Shown here piece after piece: positions 34,284 through 42,550 of a DNA stretch of 45,835 bases. The stretch lies in assembly GCA_039807445.1 (NCBI GenBank), contig JBDHRG010000007.1, positions 1-45,835 of the forward strand. Direction: 5' to 3'. The notes beneath the pieces are model-generated. The model was given only the letters and a program-made list of their open reading frames with translations. It did no database searches and was not told the origin of the DNA. This DNA is from JBDHRG01 sp039807445 (GTDB taxonomy: Bacteria > Pseudomonadota > Gammaproteobacteria > Competibacterales > Competibacteraceae). The position numbers and the translations under genes are program-made. Numbering within the stretch: position 1 is the stretch's first letter; the number at the start of each line of letters is the position of its first letter.

Positions 34284-36858
34284 CGATGTGCTCCAGTCCG
34301 AAGCGGGAGTAGAGGAAGGTGGCGCCGCCGTAGCGCACCAGCAGGCCGTCGGGGATTTCCTCGATCGACTCAGCGGCCTCGGCCGCGATGCCCTTGGCGA
34401 GATGGCCGGGGATGGCGATCTCGTCGAGCGGCCGGCCGAAGGGGCTGGTGACGCTGCGCCCGAGCGGCAGGCGGCGGTCGTCGAGGCCGAGGCGGGTGGC
34501 GAGCCGCTCCTCGAGGCCGTTCGGGAACTCGAACTCGCCGAAGGGCGCCTGCGGGATGAAGGTGGCGTGCGCCGCCTGCGTCTTGGCGTAGTCGGCGCCG
34601 AACAGGCTCTGCACGTGCGCCTGCCACACCGGCCCCTCGAGCGTAACGAGGCGTTCGGGGTGGGTGGCGGCTTCGACCAGCGCGCGGTTGTCGCGCGGGA
34701 TCTCGATGTCGCGGCCCGCGCCGATCAGCGCGCGGGTGAGCTGGACGATGCGTACGTCGGGGTAGACGCTGCCGAGGCCGGCCGTCGGTCCGCGCGGCTT
34801 GCCGCGGGCATCGAGCAGCGCGGCGAGGTCGTCGCACTCGGGGACCAGCACGGTGCACACCGGCGGCGGTCGCGGGCCGCGATCGTGGCGGTGCAGCCGG
34901 CCGATGCGCTGCAGCAGCACGTCGATCGGACAGAGATCGCTGATCAGCCAGTCGGCGTCGATGTCGAGGCTCTGTTCGAGCGTCTGCGTGCCGATCAGCA
35001 GCAGCGCGCCGTCGGCGGAATCCTTGCCGAGCCGCTCGCTGACCGCCCGGTCGAGCAGCTCGCGGTCGGTGCGGGCGAAGCGGCCGTGGTGCGGACAGCG
35101 CACGCCGGCGCAGTCGAACAGCGCGGCGGCCAGCACCGGGTCGGCTTCGGCGGCGCGCGCGAGCGCGATCGCGCGGCCCACGGTGTTGAGCACCACCAGC
35201 ACCCGCCGGCCGGCTTCGATCGCGGCGCGCAGGCGCGGCAGCAGCGCCGCGGGATCGGCCCAGGCGGCGAGCGGCTCGAGGTGCACCGTCTTCGGCTTGC
35301 GCTCCGGGTCGGGCAGGTGGATCGGCGCCAGTCCCGGACCGGACAGCGCGGGATAGGGTGTCTCCTCGGTCTCGGCCAGCGGCGGCGCGAAGTGGTGCCG
35401 GGTCGGCGGTGCGCTCAGCTCGGCGCGGGCGTCGGCGCCGAGCGTCGCCGACAGCAGCAGCGCCCGGCCGCCGATGCCGAGGTGGTGGTCGAGCAGCCGG
35501 CGCAGCAGCGCGCGCAGGTAGACGTCCGAGCTGTGGACCTCGTCGACCACCAGCAGCGCGCGGTCCAGGCAGGCCGAGCGCAGATGGGCGTGCGGCACCG
35601 TCATCACCGCCAGCAGCGCCTGGTCGACGGTGCCGACCGCGATCGGCGCGGCGAGGAAGCGCTTGGGGCGTTCGGCCGCCCAGGTGCGCTCGTGGCGGCG
35701 CAGGCCGGCGTCGTCCTGCCACAGGCGGGTGGCCTCGGGCAGGAGCCCGGGCGGCTCGCCGTCCACCTGCGCGTAGCCGGGCACGGCCAGCAGCACCGGC
35801 GGGCAGCGCTCGCCGAACACGCGCTGCATGTCGCGCTGCAGTCGGGCGTAGAGCTCGCGCGCCGCGACCCGGGTCGGCAGCGCGAAGTAGAGGCTGTCGA
35901 CCCGCCCGGCGGCGAACAGCGCCAGGAAGTGACCGAACGCGGCCTCGGTCTTGCCCGAGCCGGTGTCGGATTCGGCGATCAGCAGCGGCGGCAGATCGGC
36001 GCGGTAGAGCTGCGCCTGCAGCGGCCGCGGCGAAAATCCGAAGGCGCGCTCGAAGGGCGGTGGCGCACCGGCGAGCGCAACCCGGGCCGCGTCGATGTCG
36101 AGCCCGACCGCGCGCAGCGCCTGCCGGGCCCGCTGTCGCGCCCAGTCGGCGCGATCACCCTCATGCTCGAACGGGAAGAAGGCTTCGCGGTGCGAGCCCA
36201 GCCAGTCGGCCAGCATCAGCAGGCCGGCGAAGCGGTGCTGGAGCTCGGTGCGGGCGGGGATCGGCTCGGCCTCGGGGCCGAAGGCGGCCGGGAAGGCGTG
36301 GCGCGCGGCGGCGGCGAGCGCGGCGATGCCGGCGAAGGGGTCGAGATCGGCATCCGGACGCCAGAGGCGCACGAGTGTATCCAGGGTATCGGTGTCGGCG
36401 ATCTCGTGCCGGAAGGCGGGCTGGCCGTGATGGGACACGGCGGCGATCAGGAAGGCCAGAGCCGCCTCGGGCGCCTCGAACCAGGCGGCGAGGCTGGCGA
36501 AGTCCAGCGCCTGCGCCAGCTTGTCGCTCCAGTCGGGGTGGTAGAGCAGCAGCGCCGTCTCGCGCACATGTCCCGCCGTGAAGCGGGCCTTCGGGTCGGC
36601 CTTGGCCTGGAAGCCGCGGTTGCACTTGCCGAAGTCGTGCAGCAGCGCAAGTACCGCCAGCCGGTCGAACTGCACCTCGGACAGGGGCTGGCCGGCAGCC
36701 TGCTCCAGCGCGCGGCGGATGCCGGGCAGCTCGCACAGCGCGCGGAACACGCAGGCGACGTCGATGCAGTGGTGTTCGAGCGGTAGCCAGGCGACGACTT
36801 TACCGGTGACGGGATCCGTTCGGGTCTTGCCCCAGAAGCCGGTGATGGATGTTCGCAT
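34261..36858 (-). CDS. cas3: CRISPR-associated helicase/nuclease Cas3, type I-E
   Basis: 865 residues. The N-terminal HD nuclease has LEHHCIDVA (about residue 29), LLHDFGKCNRG (about 74) and VSHHGQPAF. The SF2 helicase has Walker A ESDTGSGKTEAAF (about 297), DEVH (about 435), LLSATLGA and QRIGRLHRHDRG (about 645). All motifs are intact and the length is typical. It would be recruited by Cascade to degrade target DNA. The start at ATG 36858 has GGAG 9 nt upstream; the open frame continues to 36984, but that stretch carries the degenerate repeat element. It is the first gene of the cas operon. Confidence 0.94.
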   Translation of the reverse strand: MRTSITGFWGKTRTDPVTGKVVAWLPLEHHCIDVACVFRALCELPGIRRALEQAAGQPLSEVQFDRLAVLALLHDFGKCNRGFQAKADPKARFTAGHVRETALLLYHPDWSDKLAQALDFASLAAWFEAPEAALAFLIAAVSHHGQPAFRHEIADTDTLDTLVRLWRPDADLDPFAGIAALAAAARHAFPAAFGPEAEPIPARTELQHRFAGLLMLADWLGSHREAFFPFEHEGDRADWARQRARQALRAVGLDIDAARVALAGAPPPFERAFGFSPRPLQAQLYRADLPPLLIAESDTGSGKTEAAFGHFLALFAAGRVDSLYFALPTRVAARELYARLQRDMQRVFGERCPPVLLAVPGYAQVDGEPPGLLPEATRLWQDDAGLRRHERTWAAERPKRFLAAPIAVGTVDQALLAVMTVPHAHLRSACLDRALLVVDEVHSSDVYLRALLRRLLDHHLGIGGRALLLSATLGADARAELSAPPTRHHFAPPLAETEETPYPALSGPGLAPIHLPDPERKPKTVHLEPLAAWADPAALLPRLRAAIEAGRRVLVVLNTVGRAIALARAAEADPVLAAALFDCAGVRCPHHGRFARTDRELLDRAVSERLGKDSADGALLLIGTQTLEQSLDIDADWLISDLCPIDVLLQRIGRLHRHDRGPRPPPVCTVLVPECDDLAALLDARGKPRGPTAGLGSVYPDVRIVQLTRALIGAGRDIEIPRDNRALVEAATHPERLVTLEGPVWQAHVQSLFGADYAKTQAAHATFIPQAPFGEFEFPNGLEERLATRLGLDDRRLPLGRSVTSPFGRPLDEIAIPGHLAKGIAAEAAESIEEIPDGLLVRYGGATFLYSRFGLEHIDGFEPAR

Positions 36859-36881
36859 CCCCGCTTGCTCCGTTTTCTGGT

Positions 36882-36971
36882 TCCACATCCCCGCATGGAG
36901 CGGGGGAAGGTGCTCCTCATGATCACGGCGCGATGACGGAGCAGGTCGATCCCCAAAGTAGGATTTTTGAT
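36882..36971 (-). ncRNA. Candidate crRNA-like RNA (degenerate repeat-spacer-repeat, CreR/CreA-like)
   Basis: Read on the minus strand: the last 11 bases of the local CRISPR repeat (GGGGATCGACC, including the 8-nt handle) occur exactly at 36954-36944. A 33-nt spacer follows (36943-36911). Next comes a second degenerate repeat (36910-36882) that keeps CTTCCCCCGC and GCGGGGAT with one extra loop base. Spacing between the repeat 3' ends is 61-62 nt, the normal I-E period. The spacer seed GCTCCGTCAT matches GCTCCATCAT at 36975-36984 in the cas3/relE promoter, the mismatch being at position 6. The layout fits regulatory crRNA-like RNAs that guide Cascade to promoters. The first repeat lacks its stem, and expression is unproven. 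Confidence 0.5.
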
Positions 36972-36973
36972 AA

Positions 36974-36985
36974 TGCTCCATCATA
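36974..36985. promoter_or_regulatory. Seed-matching target site over a -10-like box of cas3
   Basis: The plus strand reads TGCTCCATCAT here; the minus strand at 36985-36980 reads TATGAT, a good -10 for cas3 transcription. The site matches the 5' end of the candidate crRNA-like spacer at positions 1-5 and 7-10, with AAT in the PAM position. No well-placed -35 was found for this -10, so the promoter call is tentative. Confidence 0.4.
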
Positions 36986-36997
36986 ACCGTGTTGTTT

Positions 36998-37025
36998 GTT
37001 AACTAGATTGGAGCGGTTAGCTAAC
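36998..37025. promoter_or_regulatory. Repeated operator-like sites before the RelE/Xre pair
   Basis: GTTAACTAG at 36998 and GTTAGCTAAC at 37016 are near-copies spaced 18 nt apart; the second is a perfect 10-bp palindrome and the first contains the palindrome GTTAAC. They sit 17-44 nt upstream of the toxin start, where the Xre antitoxin would bind for autorepression. Confidence 0.5.
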
Positions 37026-37041
37026 TTGGAGTACAGTCTCT

Positions 37042-37299
37042 ATGGCTTACTCGATCGAGTACAGTCCGGATGCCGCCAAGGCCCTGAGGCGGATGCCAAA
37101 GGAGACGGCACGGCTGATTCGCGCCAAGCTGGCCGAACTGGCGGTTGACCCGTATGCGGCAAGGAACGTCAAGAAGCTGACGGATCATCCTGGCTACCGC
37201 TTGCGGGTGGGCAACTGGCGCGTGGTCTATCTGCTCGAAGACCGGCGCATGGTGGTATCGGTCGTGAAGATTGCTACACGCGGACAGGTGTACCAATGA
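37042..37299 (+). CDS. RelE-family toxin
   Basis: 85 residues: SIEYSPDAAKALRRMPKETA, RLIRAKLAELAVDPYAARNV, LTDHPGYRLRVGNWRVVYLL and VVSVVKIATRGQVY. This is a complete RelE/ParE-superfamily toxin of the mRNA-interferase kind. The start at ATG 37042 follows GGAG about 12 nt upstream. It overlaps the antitoxin start (ATGA) and is divergent from cas3, sharing a 183-bp control region that also holds the crRNA-like element. Confidence 0.92.
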   Translation: MAYSIEYSPDAAKALRRMPKETARLIRAKLAELAVDPYAARNVKKLTDHPGYRLRVGNWRVVYLLEDRRMVVSVVKIATRGQVYQ

Positions 37300-37670
37300 G
37301 CGTGCAGTTCATCGCGGATGCCGAGGGCAAGCCGGCCTTCGCCGTCCTGCCTTACGAGGAGTACAGGGCGCTGATCGAAGCGCTGGAGGATAGCGAAGAC
37401 ATCGAGGCGCTCCAGCGCTCGGCGCATGAGCGCGCCGAGGGCAGGGAGTTCATCCCCGACGCGGTGCTCGGACGCCTGCTGGACGGGGACAATCCCGTGC
37501 GCGTATGGCGCGAATACCGGGGGATCCCGGTCAGCGAGCTCGCCGCGCAGTGCGAAGTGACGCCGTCCGCCATTTCGCAGATCGAGTCCGGCCGGCGCTC
37601 GCCCTCGGTCGATCTGCTCAGACGGCTCGGACACGCCTTGAACATCGACCTCGAGCTGCTGGTGTCTTGA
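37296..37670 (+). CDS. Antitoxin with Phd-like N-terminus and Xre HTH
   Basis: 124 residues. The first part (MSVQFIADAEGKPAFAVLPY, then EEYRALIEALEDSEDIEALQ) looks like a Phd/YefM-type dimerisation and toxin-binding segment. The C-terminal part is an Xre helix-turn-helix (VSELAAQCEVTPSAISQIES, then GRRSPSVDLLRRLGHALNID). It should neutralise the preceding RelE toxin and repress the operon through the sites at 36998-37025. The start codon overlaps the toxin stop. Confidence 0.9.
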   Translation: MSVQFIADAEGKPAFAVLPYEEYRALIEALEDSEDIEALQRSAHERAEGREFIPDAVLGRLLDGDNPVRVWREYRGIPVSELAAQCEVTPSAISQIESGRRSPSVDLLRRLGHALNIDLELLVS

Positions 37671-37730
37671 TCGGGTGAGCGCTCTGAGGCGTGCGCCTCG
37701 CGGCTTGGCCGGGAGCGAAGGAAGCCGACG

Positions 37731-38456
37731 TCAGGCGGCGATCTCGACCGGCGTTCCGACCGCGAGCCCCAGCGCCGCCGCGGCGCTGCCGCGGTTGAGC
37801 GCGATCTCGGCCAGGCCCTGCGAATTGGCGTACCAGAAGGCTGCGCCTTCGGGCAGGTCGGCGAAGGTGCGTGCGCGGGAAAGGACGCGGTCGCCGGCGC
37901 GCAGCCGCGCGTCGGCCGGCAGGGTGTCGGCGCGAAGCCCGGTCATCGCGTTGCCGTAGCGGTCGAGGTAGATCACGCGGGCGAGGTCCGCCGGCCAGCC
38001 GCGCGAGGGGAAGGCGATCGCCTCGCCGAGCGCGTCGGGCGCGGTGCCGGTGGCGAGCCGCGCCGCCACCGGCACGAACAGGTCGCGGCCGTGGAAGCTC
38101 GCCGACAGGTGTTCGGGGCGCCAGGTGATGTTCCAGGCGCGCACGCGAGCCGCGCGCGCGGCGAGCGGCTCGAACAGACCGTTGTCGGGGCCGACGCAGA
38201 AGCGGCCGTCGAGCTCGACGATCAGCGCCCGCCGCGCGCTGCCTACGCCGGGGTCGACCACGCCGACCAGCACCGCGCCCGGCGGCAGCCCGGCAGCGAC
38301 GGCGGCGAGCAGGTAGGCCGAGGCCTGCGGATCGAAGGCCGGCGCGTCGTGCATCAGGTCGAGCACCGCCAGCCCGGGTGCGGCGCGCGCGGCGGCGAGG
38401 TGCAACTGGCCGACGTAGGGGCCGTCGAGGCCGAAGTCGGTGAACAGGATCAGCAT
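37731..38456 (-). CDS. SAM hydroxide adenosyltransferase (DUF62 family)
   Basis: 241 residues matching the S-adenosyl-L-methionine hydrolase/fluorinase superfamily: MLILFTDFGLDGPYVGQLHL at the start, LVGVVDPGVGSARRALIVEL, VGPDNGLFEPLA and the C-terminal LDRYGNAMTG and WYANSQGLAEIALNRGSAA. Family members split SAM into adenosine and methionine using water. ATG 38456 with AGGAAA upstream gives the conserved N-terminus. It is transcribed divergently from the helicase gene; no operon partner is evident. Confidence 0.9.
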   Translation of the reverse strand: MLILFTDFGLDGPYVGQLHLAAARAAPGLAVLDLMHDAPAFDPQASAYLLAAVAAGLPPGAVLVGVVDPGVGSARRALIVELDGRFCVGPDNGLFEPLAARAARVRAWNITWRPEHLSASFHGRDLFVPVAARLATGTAPDALGEAIAFPSRGWPADLARVIYLDRYGNAMTGLRADTLPADARLRAGDRVLSRARTFADLPEGAAFWYANSQGLAEIALNRGSAAAALGLAVGTPVEIAA

Positions 38457-38590
38457 CGCTTTCGGTTTCCTTTCGTCGACGGGTGGAGCGATGTTGGCAC
38501 GGCCGCTGCCGCAGGGGCAGCTCCGCGTGCGCACCCGACCGGGAAGCCGATAGACTGCAGCGGACCGCACGCCGCAGGGAACTGACCGCC

Positions 38591-41413
38591 TTGAAAGTCC
38601 TGGAATACGACGAGCTCGACCTGACCGGCGTCAAGGCCCAGTACCAGAAGCTGCGGCGCATGCTCGAGCAGGACGACTTCCGTTCTGCCGAGGTCAAGAA
38701 GCTGGCGCAGGGCGGCTATTATCGGGCGAAGCTCGACCATTCGAACCGGCTGCTGTTTCGCATCGGCCGCCACGGCGGCGAGCGCTACGCGCTGATCCTC
38801 GAAGTCATCCGCAACCACGCCTACGACAAGTCGCGCTTCCTCAGCGGCGCGGTGATCGACGAGGACAGGCTCGAAGCGCTGTTCGCCGAATCGCTGCACG
38901 ACGAGGTGCTGCCGGAGCTGCCCTACGTCAATCCGCAGCACGGTCGCTTCCACCTGCTCGACAAGGTGATCTCCTTCGACGAGGCGCAAGAGGCGATCTA
39001 CCGCCTGCCGCCGCCGGTGCTGATCATCGGCTCGGCCGGCAGCGGCAAGACCGCGCTGACGCTGGAGAAGCTCAAGCAGGTCGAGGGCGATGCGCTGTAC
39101 GTGACGCTGTCGGCCTACCTGGCGCAGAACGCCCGCGAGCTCTACTACGCCAACGGCTACGACAACGAGCGCCAGCAGCTCGACTTCCTGTCGCTGCGCG
39201 AATTCCTCGAGACCTTCCGCGTGCCGCGTGGCCGCGAGATCGATTACACGAGCTTCCGCGGCTGGTTCGAGCGCCATCGTCAGCAGGCGGGGTTCTGCGA
39301 TGCACACCAGTTGTTCGAGGAGTTCCGCGGCGTGCTGACCGGCCAGGACGCCGACGCGCCGTGGCTGAGCCGCGAGCAATACCTGGCGCTGGGCGTCAAG
39401 CAGTCGATCTTCCTCGAGGCCGAGCGCGAACGCGTCTACGCGCTGTTCGAGAAGTACCGTGCCTTCCTCGCCGAGAGCGGGCGCTACGACGCCAACCTGC
39501 TGGCGCACGAGTACCTGGGGCTGTGCGAGCCGCGCTACGACTTCGTCGTCGTCGACGAGGTGCAGGATCTGACCAACGTCCAGCTGACGCTGATCCTGAA
39601 GAGCCTGCGGCGACCGGGGCAGTTCCTGCTGTGCGGCGACTCCAACCAGATCGTCCACCCCAACTTCTTCTCCTGGTCGCGGCTGAAGACGCTGTTCTAC
39701 CGCGACGAGGCGCTCGAGGCGCGCGAGATCACGCGCATCCTGCACACCAACTACCGCAGCGCGCCGCGCGTCACCGCGCTCGCCAACACGCTGCTGAAGA
39801 TCAAGCAGAGCCGCTTCGGTTCGATCGACCGCGAGAGCAACTACCTGATCTCGAGTGTCGCCGCCGACGGCGGCTCGGTCGCGCTGCTGCCGGCGAAGGA
39901 CGCGATGCGCCGCGAGCTCAACGACAAGACGCGCCACTCGACCCGCTACGCGGTGCTGGTGATGCGCGACGAGCACAAGGCCGAAGCGCGCAAGCTGTTC
40001 CAGACGCCGCTGCTGTTCTCGATCCAGGAAGCCAAGGGGCTGGAGTACGAGAACATCATCCTGCTCGACTTCGTCTCCGGCGAGCGCAAGCGCTTCGGCG
40101 CGATCGCCGAGGGCGTCAACCGCGAAGACCTGACTGGCGACGAGCTGCGCTACGCCCGCGGCCGGGACAAGACCGACAAGTCGCTGGAAGCCTACAAGTT
40201 CTTCATCAATGCGCTGTACGTGGCGGTGACGCGCGCCACGCAGAACGTCTACCTGCTCGAGAGCGAGGTCGGCCACCCGCTGCTGTGCCTGCTCGGCCTC
40301 GACCAGGCGCGCGAACAGCTCGGGCTCGCGCGCCAGGATTCGAGCCTGGAGGAATGGCAGCGCGAGGCGCGACGCCTCGAGCTGCAAGGCAAGCAGGAGC
40401 AGGCCGAGGCGATCCGCAAGACCGTCTTGCGCGAAAAGACCGTGCCGTGGGAGGTGATGACGCCCGAACGCTTCGCCGAAACCCTGGCCAAGGCGCTCGA
40501 CCCGAAGCAGATCTCGAAGAAGCCGCGGCAGCACATCGAGGAGTACGCCGCCTGCCACGATGACGTTCGCCTGATGCGCGATCTGCATCGGATCGGGTGG
40601 TCGGATCGCCGCAACGAGCGGCTGCATGGCCTGATGGCGGGGCTGGCCCGCAAGCATTTCGCCGCCTTCGAAGGCAGGCACTTCAAGGATGTGCTGCGCA
40701 ACACCGAGCAGTACGGCGTCGATTATCGCAATGCGATGAACCAGACGCCGCTGATGATCGCGGCGCGCGTCGGCAACGTCGCGCTGGTCGAGGCGCTGCT
40801 CGAGCGCGGCGCCGATCCCGCGCTGACCGACGGCCACGCCTGCAGCGCTTATCATCTGGCGCTGCGCCGCGCCTACCTCGACGAAGCCTTCGCGCGTGGC
40901 GCCTTCGCGGCGCTGCACGCGCGGCTGGCGCCGCCGAGCGTCGACGTCGAGTCGGTCGAGCGGCTGTGGAAGCTCGATGCGCACACGATGGAATGGTTCG
41001 TGCTGAACTCGATGATCGCGCTGTTCCGCACCAAGCTCGAGTTCCGGGTGCGGCGCAGCGCTGCTGCGCTGGCGGGGTTCTCGACGAGGGATTTCATCGA
41101 CGCGGTGCAACACTTTCCCGAGAGCGTGCTGCACGCCTCGCGCAAGAAGCGCACCTACTGGAACAGCGTGCTGGCGCGCAACGAGGTCGGCAGCGACTAC
41201 GCCTACAATCGCCGCCTGTTCCTGCGCACGGTACACGGCGCCTATCTGCTGCATCCGGCCTTGGCGCTGCGCCGGGGCGAAGGCTGGGTTCCCGTCTACG
41301 ACGCGCTGAACCTCGAGCTGCTGCGCCGCTATCCCGAGAGCGAGTTCTACGACCCGGCCGCCATATTGCTCGACTGGATCGCCGAGCGGCTACCCGGTGG
41401 AGGCGAGCGATGA
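38591..41413 (+). CDS. RelE-like / UvrD-like helicase / ankyrin fusion protein
   Basis: About 940 residues from TTG 38591 (MKVLEYDELDLTGVK); the start is uncertain. The first roughly 80 residues resemble a RelE/ParE fold (YYRAKLDHSNRLLFRIGRHG, then YALILEVIRNHAYDKSRFL). A superfamily 1 helicase follows: Walker A IIGSAGSGKTALT (about 147), VVVDEVQDL (about 320), QEAKGLEYENIILLDF (about 480) and NALYVAVTRATQNVYLLE (about 540). Near residues 715-770 there is at least one ankyrin repeat (QTPLMIAARVGNVALVEALL, ERGADPALTDG). The role is unknown; DNA repair or defence is possible. It stands alone next to the decayed CRISPR region. Confidence 0.8.
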   Translation: MKVLEYDELDLTGVKAQYQKLRRMLEQDDFRSAEVKKLAQGGYYRAKLDHSNRLLFRIGRHGGERYALILEVIRNHAYDKSRFLSGAVIDEDRLEALFAESLHDEVLPELPYVNPQHGRFHLLDKVISFDEAQEAIYRLPPPVLIIGSAGSGKTALTLEKLKQVEGDALYVTLSAYLAQNARELYYANGYDNERQQLDFLSLREFLETFRVPRGREIDYTSFRGWFERHRQQAGFCDAHQLFEEFRGVLTGQDADAPWLSREQYLALGVKQSIFLEAERERVYALFEKYRAFLAESGRYDANLLAHEYLGLCEPRYDFVVVDEVQDLTNVQLTLILKSLRRPGQFLLCGDSNQIVHPNFFSWSRLKTLFYRDEALEAREITRILHTNYRSAPRVTALANTLLKIKQSRFGSIDRESNYLISSVAADGGSVALLPAKDAMRRELNDKTRHSTRYAVLVMRDEHKAEARKLFQTPLLFSIQEAKGLEYENIILLDFVSGERKRFGAIAEGVNREDLTGDELRYARGRDKTDKSLEAYKFFINALYVAVTRATQNVYLLESEVGHPLLCLLGLDQAREQLGLARQDSSLEEWQREARRLELQGKQEQAEAIRKTVLREKTVPWEVMTPERFAETLAKALDPKQISKKPRQHIEEYAACHDDVRLMRDLHRIGWSDRRNERLHGLMAGLARKHFAAFEGRHFKDVLRNTEQYGVDYRNAMNQTPLMIAARVGNVALVEALLERGADPALTDGHACSAYHLALRRAYLDEAFARGAFAALHARLAPPSVDVESVERLWKLDAHTMEWFVLNSMIALFRTKLEFRVRRSAAALAGFSTRDFIDAVQHFPESVLHASRKKRTYWNSVLARNEVGSDYAYNRRLFLRTVHGAYLLHPALALRRGEGWVPVYDALNLELLRRYPESEFYDPAAILLDWIAERLPGGGER

Positions 41414-41456
41414 CGAATACCCGTGCTGCGAATGTCTGGCCGTGGACCGGCGTCTG

Positions 41457-41888
41457 TCAGAACGGCTTCAGCACCGCCAGCAGCACGATGGCGACCAGCG
41501 CCAGCACCGGCGCTTCGTTGAACCAGCGCAACCAGACGTGGCTCCGGGTGTTGCGCTCGTGCCTGAAGTCGGCGAGCAGCTTGCCGCACCAGACGTGGTA
41601 AGCGACCAGAGCTGCCAGCAGCGTCAGCTTGGCGTGCAGCCAGCCCATGCCCGAATACGCGCTCCAGCCGCCGGCGGCGAGCATCCAGCCGCCGAACACC
41701 AGCGTCAGCACGCCGCCCGGGGTGGTGATGCCCCAGTAGAGCTTGCGCTCCATCAGCTTGAAGCGCTCGCGGCTGATGCCATCCTCGCTCAGCGCGTGGT
41801 AGACGAACAGCCGCGGCAGGTAGAACAGCCCGGCGAACCACGTGACCATGAAGATCAGGTGCAGCGCCTTCAGCAGCAGGTAGGACAC
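41457..41888 (-). CDS. hemJ: Protoporphyrinogen IX oxidase HemJ / CopD-like membrane protein
   Basis: 143-residue protein with four hydrophobic helices, beginning MSYLLLKALHLIFMVTWFAG, then LFYLPRLFVYH and FKLMERKLYWGITTPGGVLT. These are the HemJ signatures, with the N-terminal His that binds haem in the family. HemJ oxidises protoporphyrinogen IX in the inner membrane. The start is GTG 41888. It lies 13 nt downstream of the TlpA-like gene on the same strand. Confidence 0.87.
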   Translation of the reverse strand: MSYLLLKALHLIFMVTWFAGLFYLPRLFVYHALSEDGISRERFKLMERKLYWGITTPGGVLTLVFGGWMLAAGGWSAYSGMGWLHAKLTLLAALVAYHVWCGKLLADFRHERNTRSHVWLRWFNEAPVLALVAIVLLAVLKPF

Positions 41889-41901
41889 GATACCCTCGCG
41901 C

Positions 41902-42405
41902 TCAGGTGCCGATGATCTGGCGTACCTGCGCGTCGAGCTGCTCGCGGGTGTACTCGCCGATCTTCTGCTGCACGATGCGCCCGTCGCGCGCGATCACGAA
42001 CGAGGTCGGGATCAGGCGGATTTCGCCGAAGGCCCGGGCGATGGCGTCGTCGCTGTCGAGCGCGATCGGGTAGCTGATGTTGCGGCTGCGGACGAATTCC
42101 AGCACGTGGCTGGGCGGATCGTAAGATACCGCGACGCCGATGATCTCCAGCCCCTGGCCCTTGTACTGCTGGTAGACGCTGTTCAGGTCGGGCATCTCCT
42201 TGACGCAGCCGGGGCAGCTGGTGGCCCAGAAGTTGACGAGTACCGGCTTGCCCCTGAGTTCGGCCATCGTCAGCGTGCGGCCGTCGAGGGTCTTGAAGGC
42301 GACGTCGGGCGCCTTGTCGACGCCGCCCGGCATGAACCAGAACGCGGCCAGCGCCGCGACCACGGCCAGCATCGCGCCGGCGATCAGGGTTTCCTTCAGC
42401 TTCAT
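41902..42405 (-). CDS. TlpA/ResA-like membrane-anchored thioredoxin
   Basis: 167 residues. One N-terminal membrane anchor (LIAGAMLAVVAALAAFWFM) is followed by a periplasmic thioredoxin domain with the active site FWATSCPGCVKEM (CPGC) near residue 68 and the cis-Pro loop IPTSFVIARDG. It is likely a disulfide reductase for cytochrome c or other envelope proteins. ATG 42405 is chosen because the basic MKLKETL leader precedes the helix. It appears to form a two-gene operon with hemJ, which fits a haem/cytochrome link. Confidence 0.88.
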   Translation of the reverse strand: MKLKETLIAGAMLAVVAALAAFWFMPGGVDKAPDVAFKTLDGRTLTMAELRGKPVLVNFWATSCPGCVKEMPDLNSVYQQYKGQGLEIIGVAVSYDPPSHVLEFVRSRNISYPIALDSDDAIARAFGEIRLIPTSFVIARDGRIVQQKIGEYTREQLDAQVRQIIGT

Positions 42406-42550
42406 CGCGTTCTCTCTACAGGCGTGGGGAACCGCCGCTTCGACGGCGCGGTTCCGCAGGAGTTCGGGCATAGGATACCGTGTCCGCCGACCGGGGAATG
42501 ACGGGGGTCAAGCCACGTGTACGGCGCGCGCCGCCAACACCTCGGAATTG

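Noticed and set aside
36859..36984. Longer Cas3 N-terminus starting at 36984
   Set aside because: The extra 42 residues are translated from the degenerate repeat/spacer element and the promoter-like region. The conserved Cas3 start begins near ATG 36858 with a ribosome-binding site.
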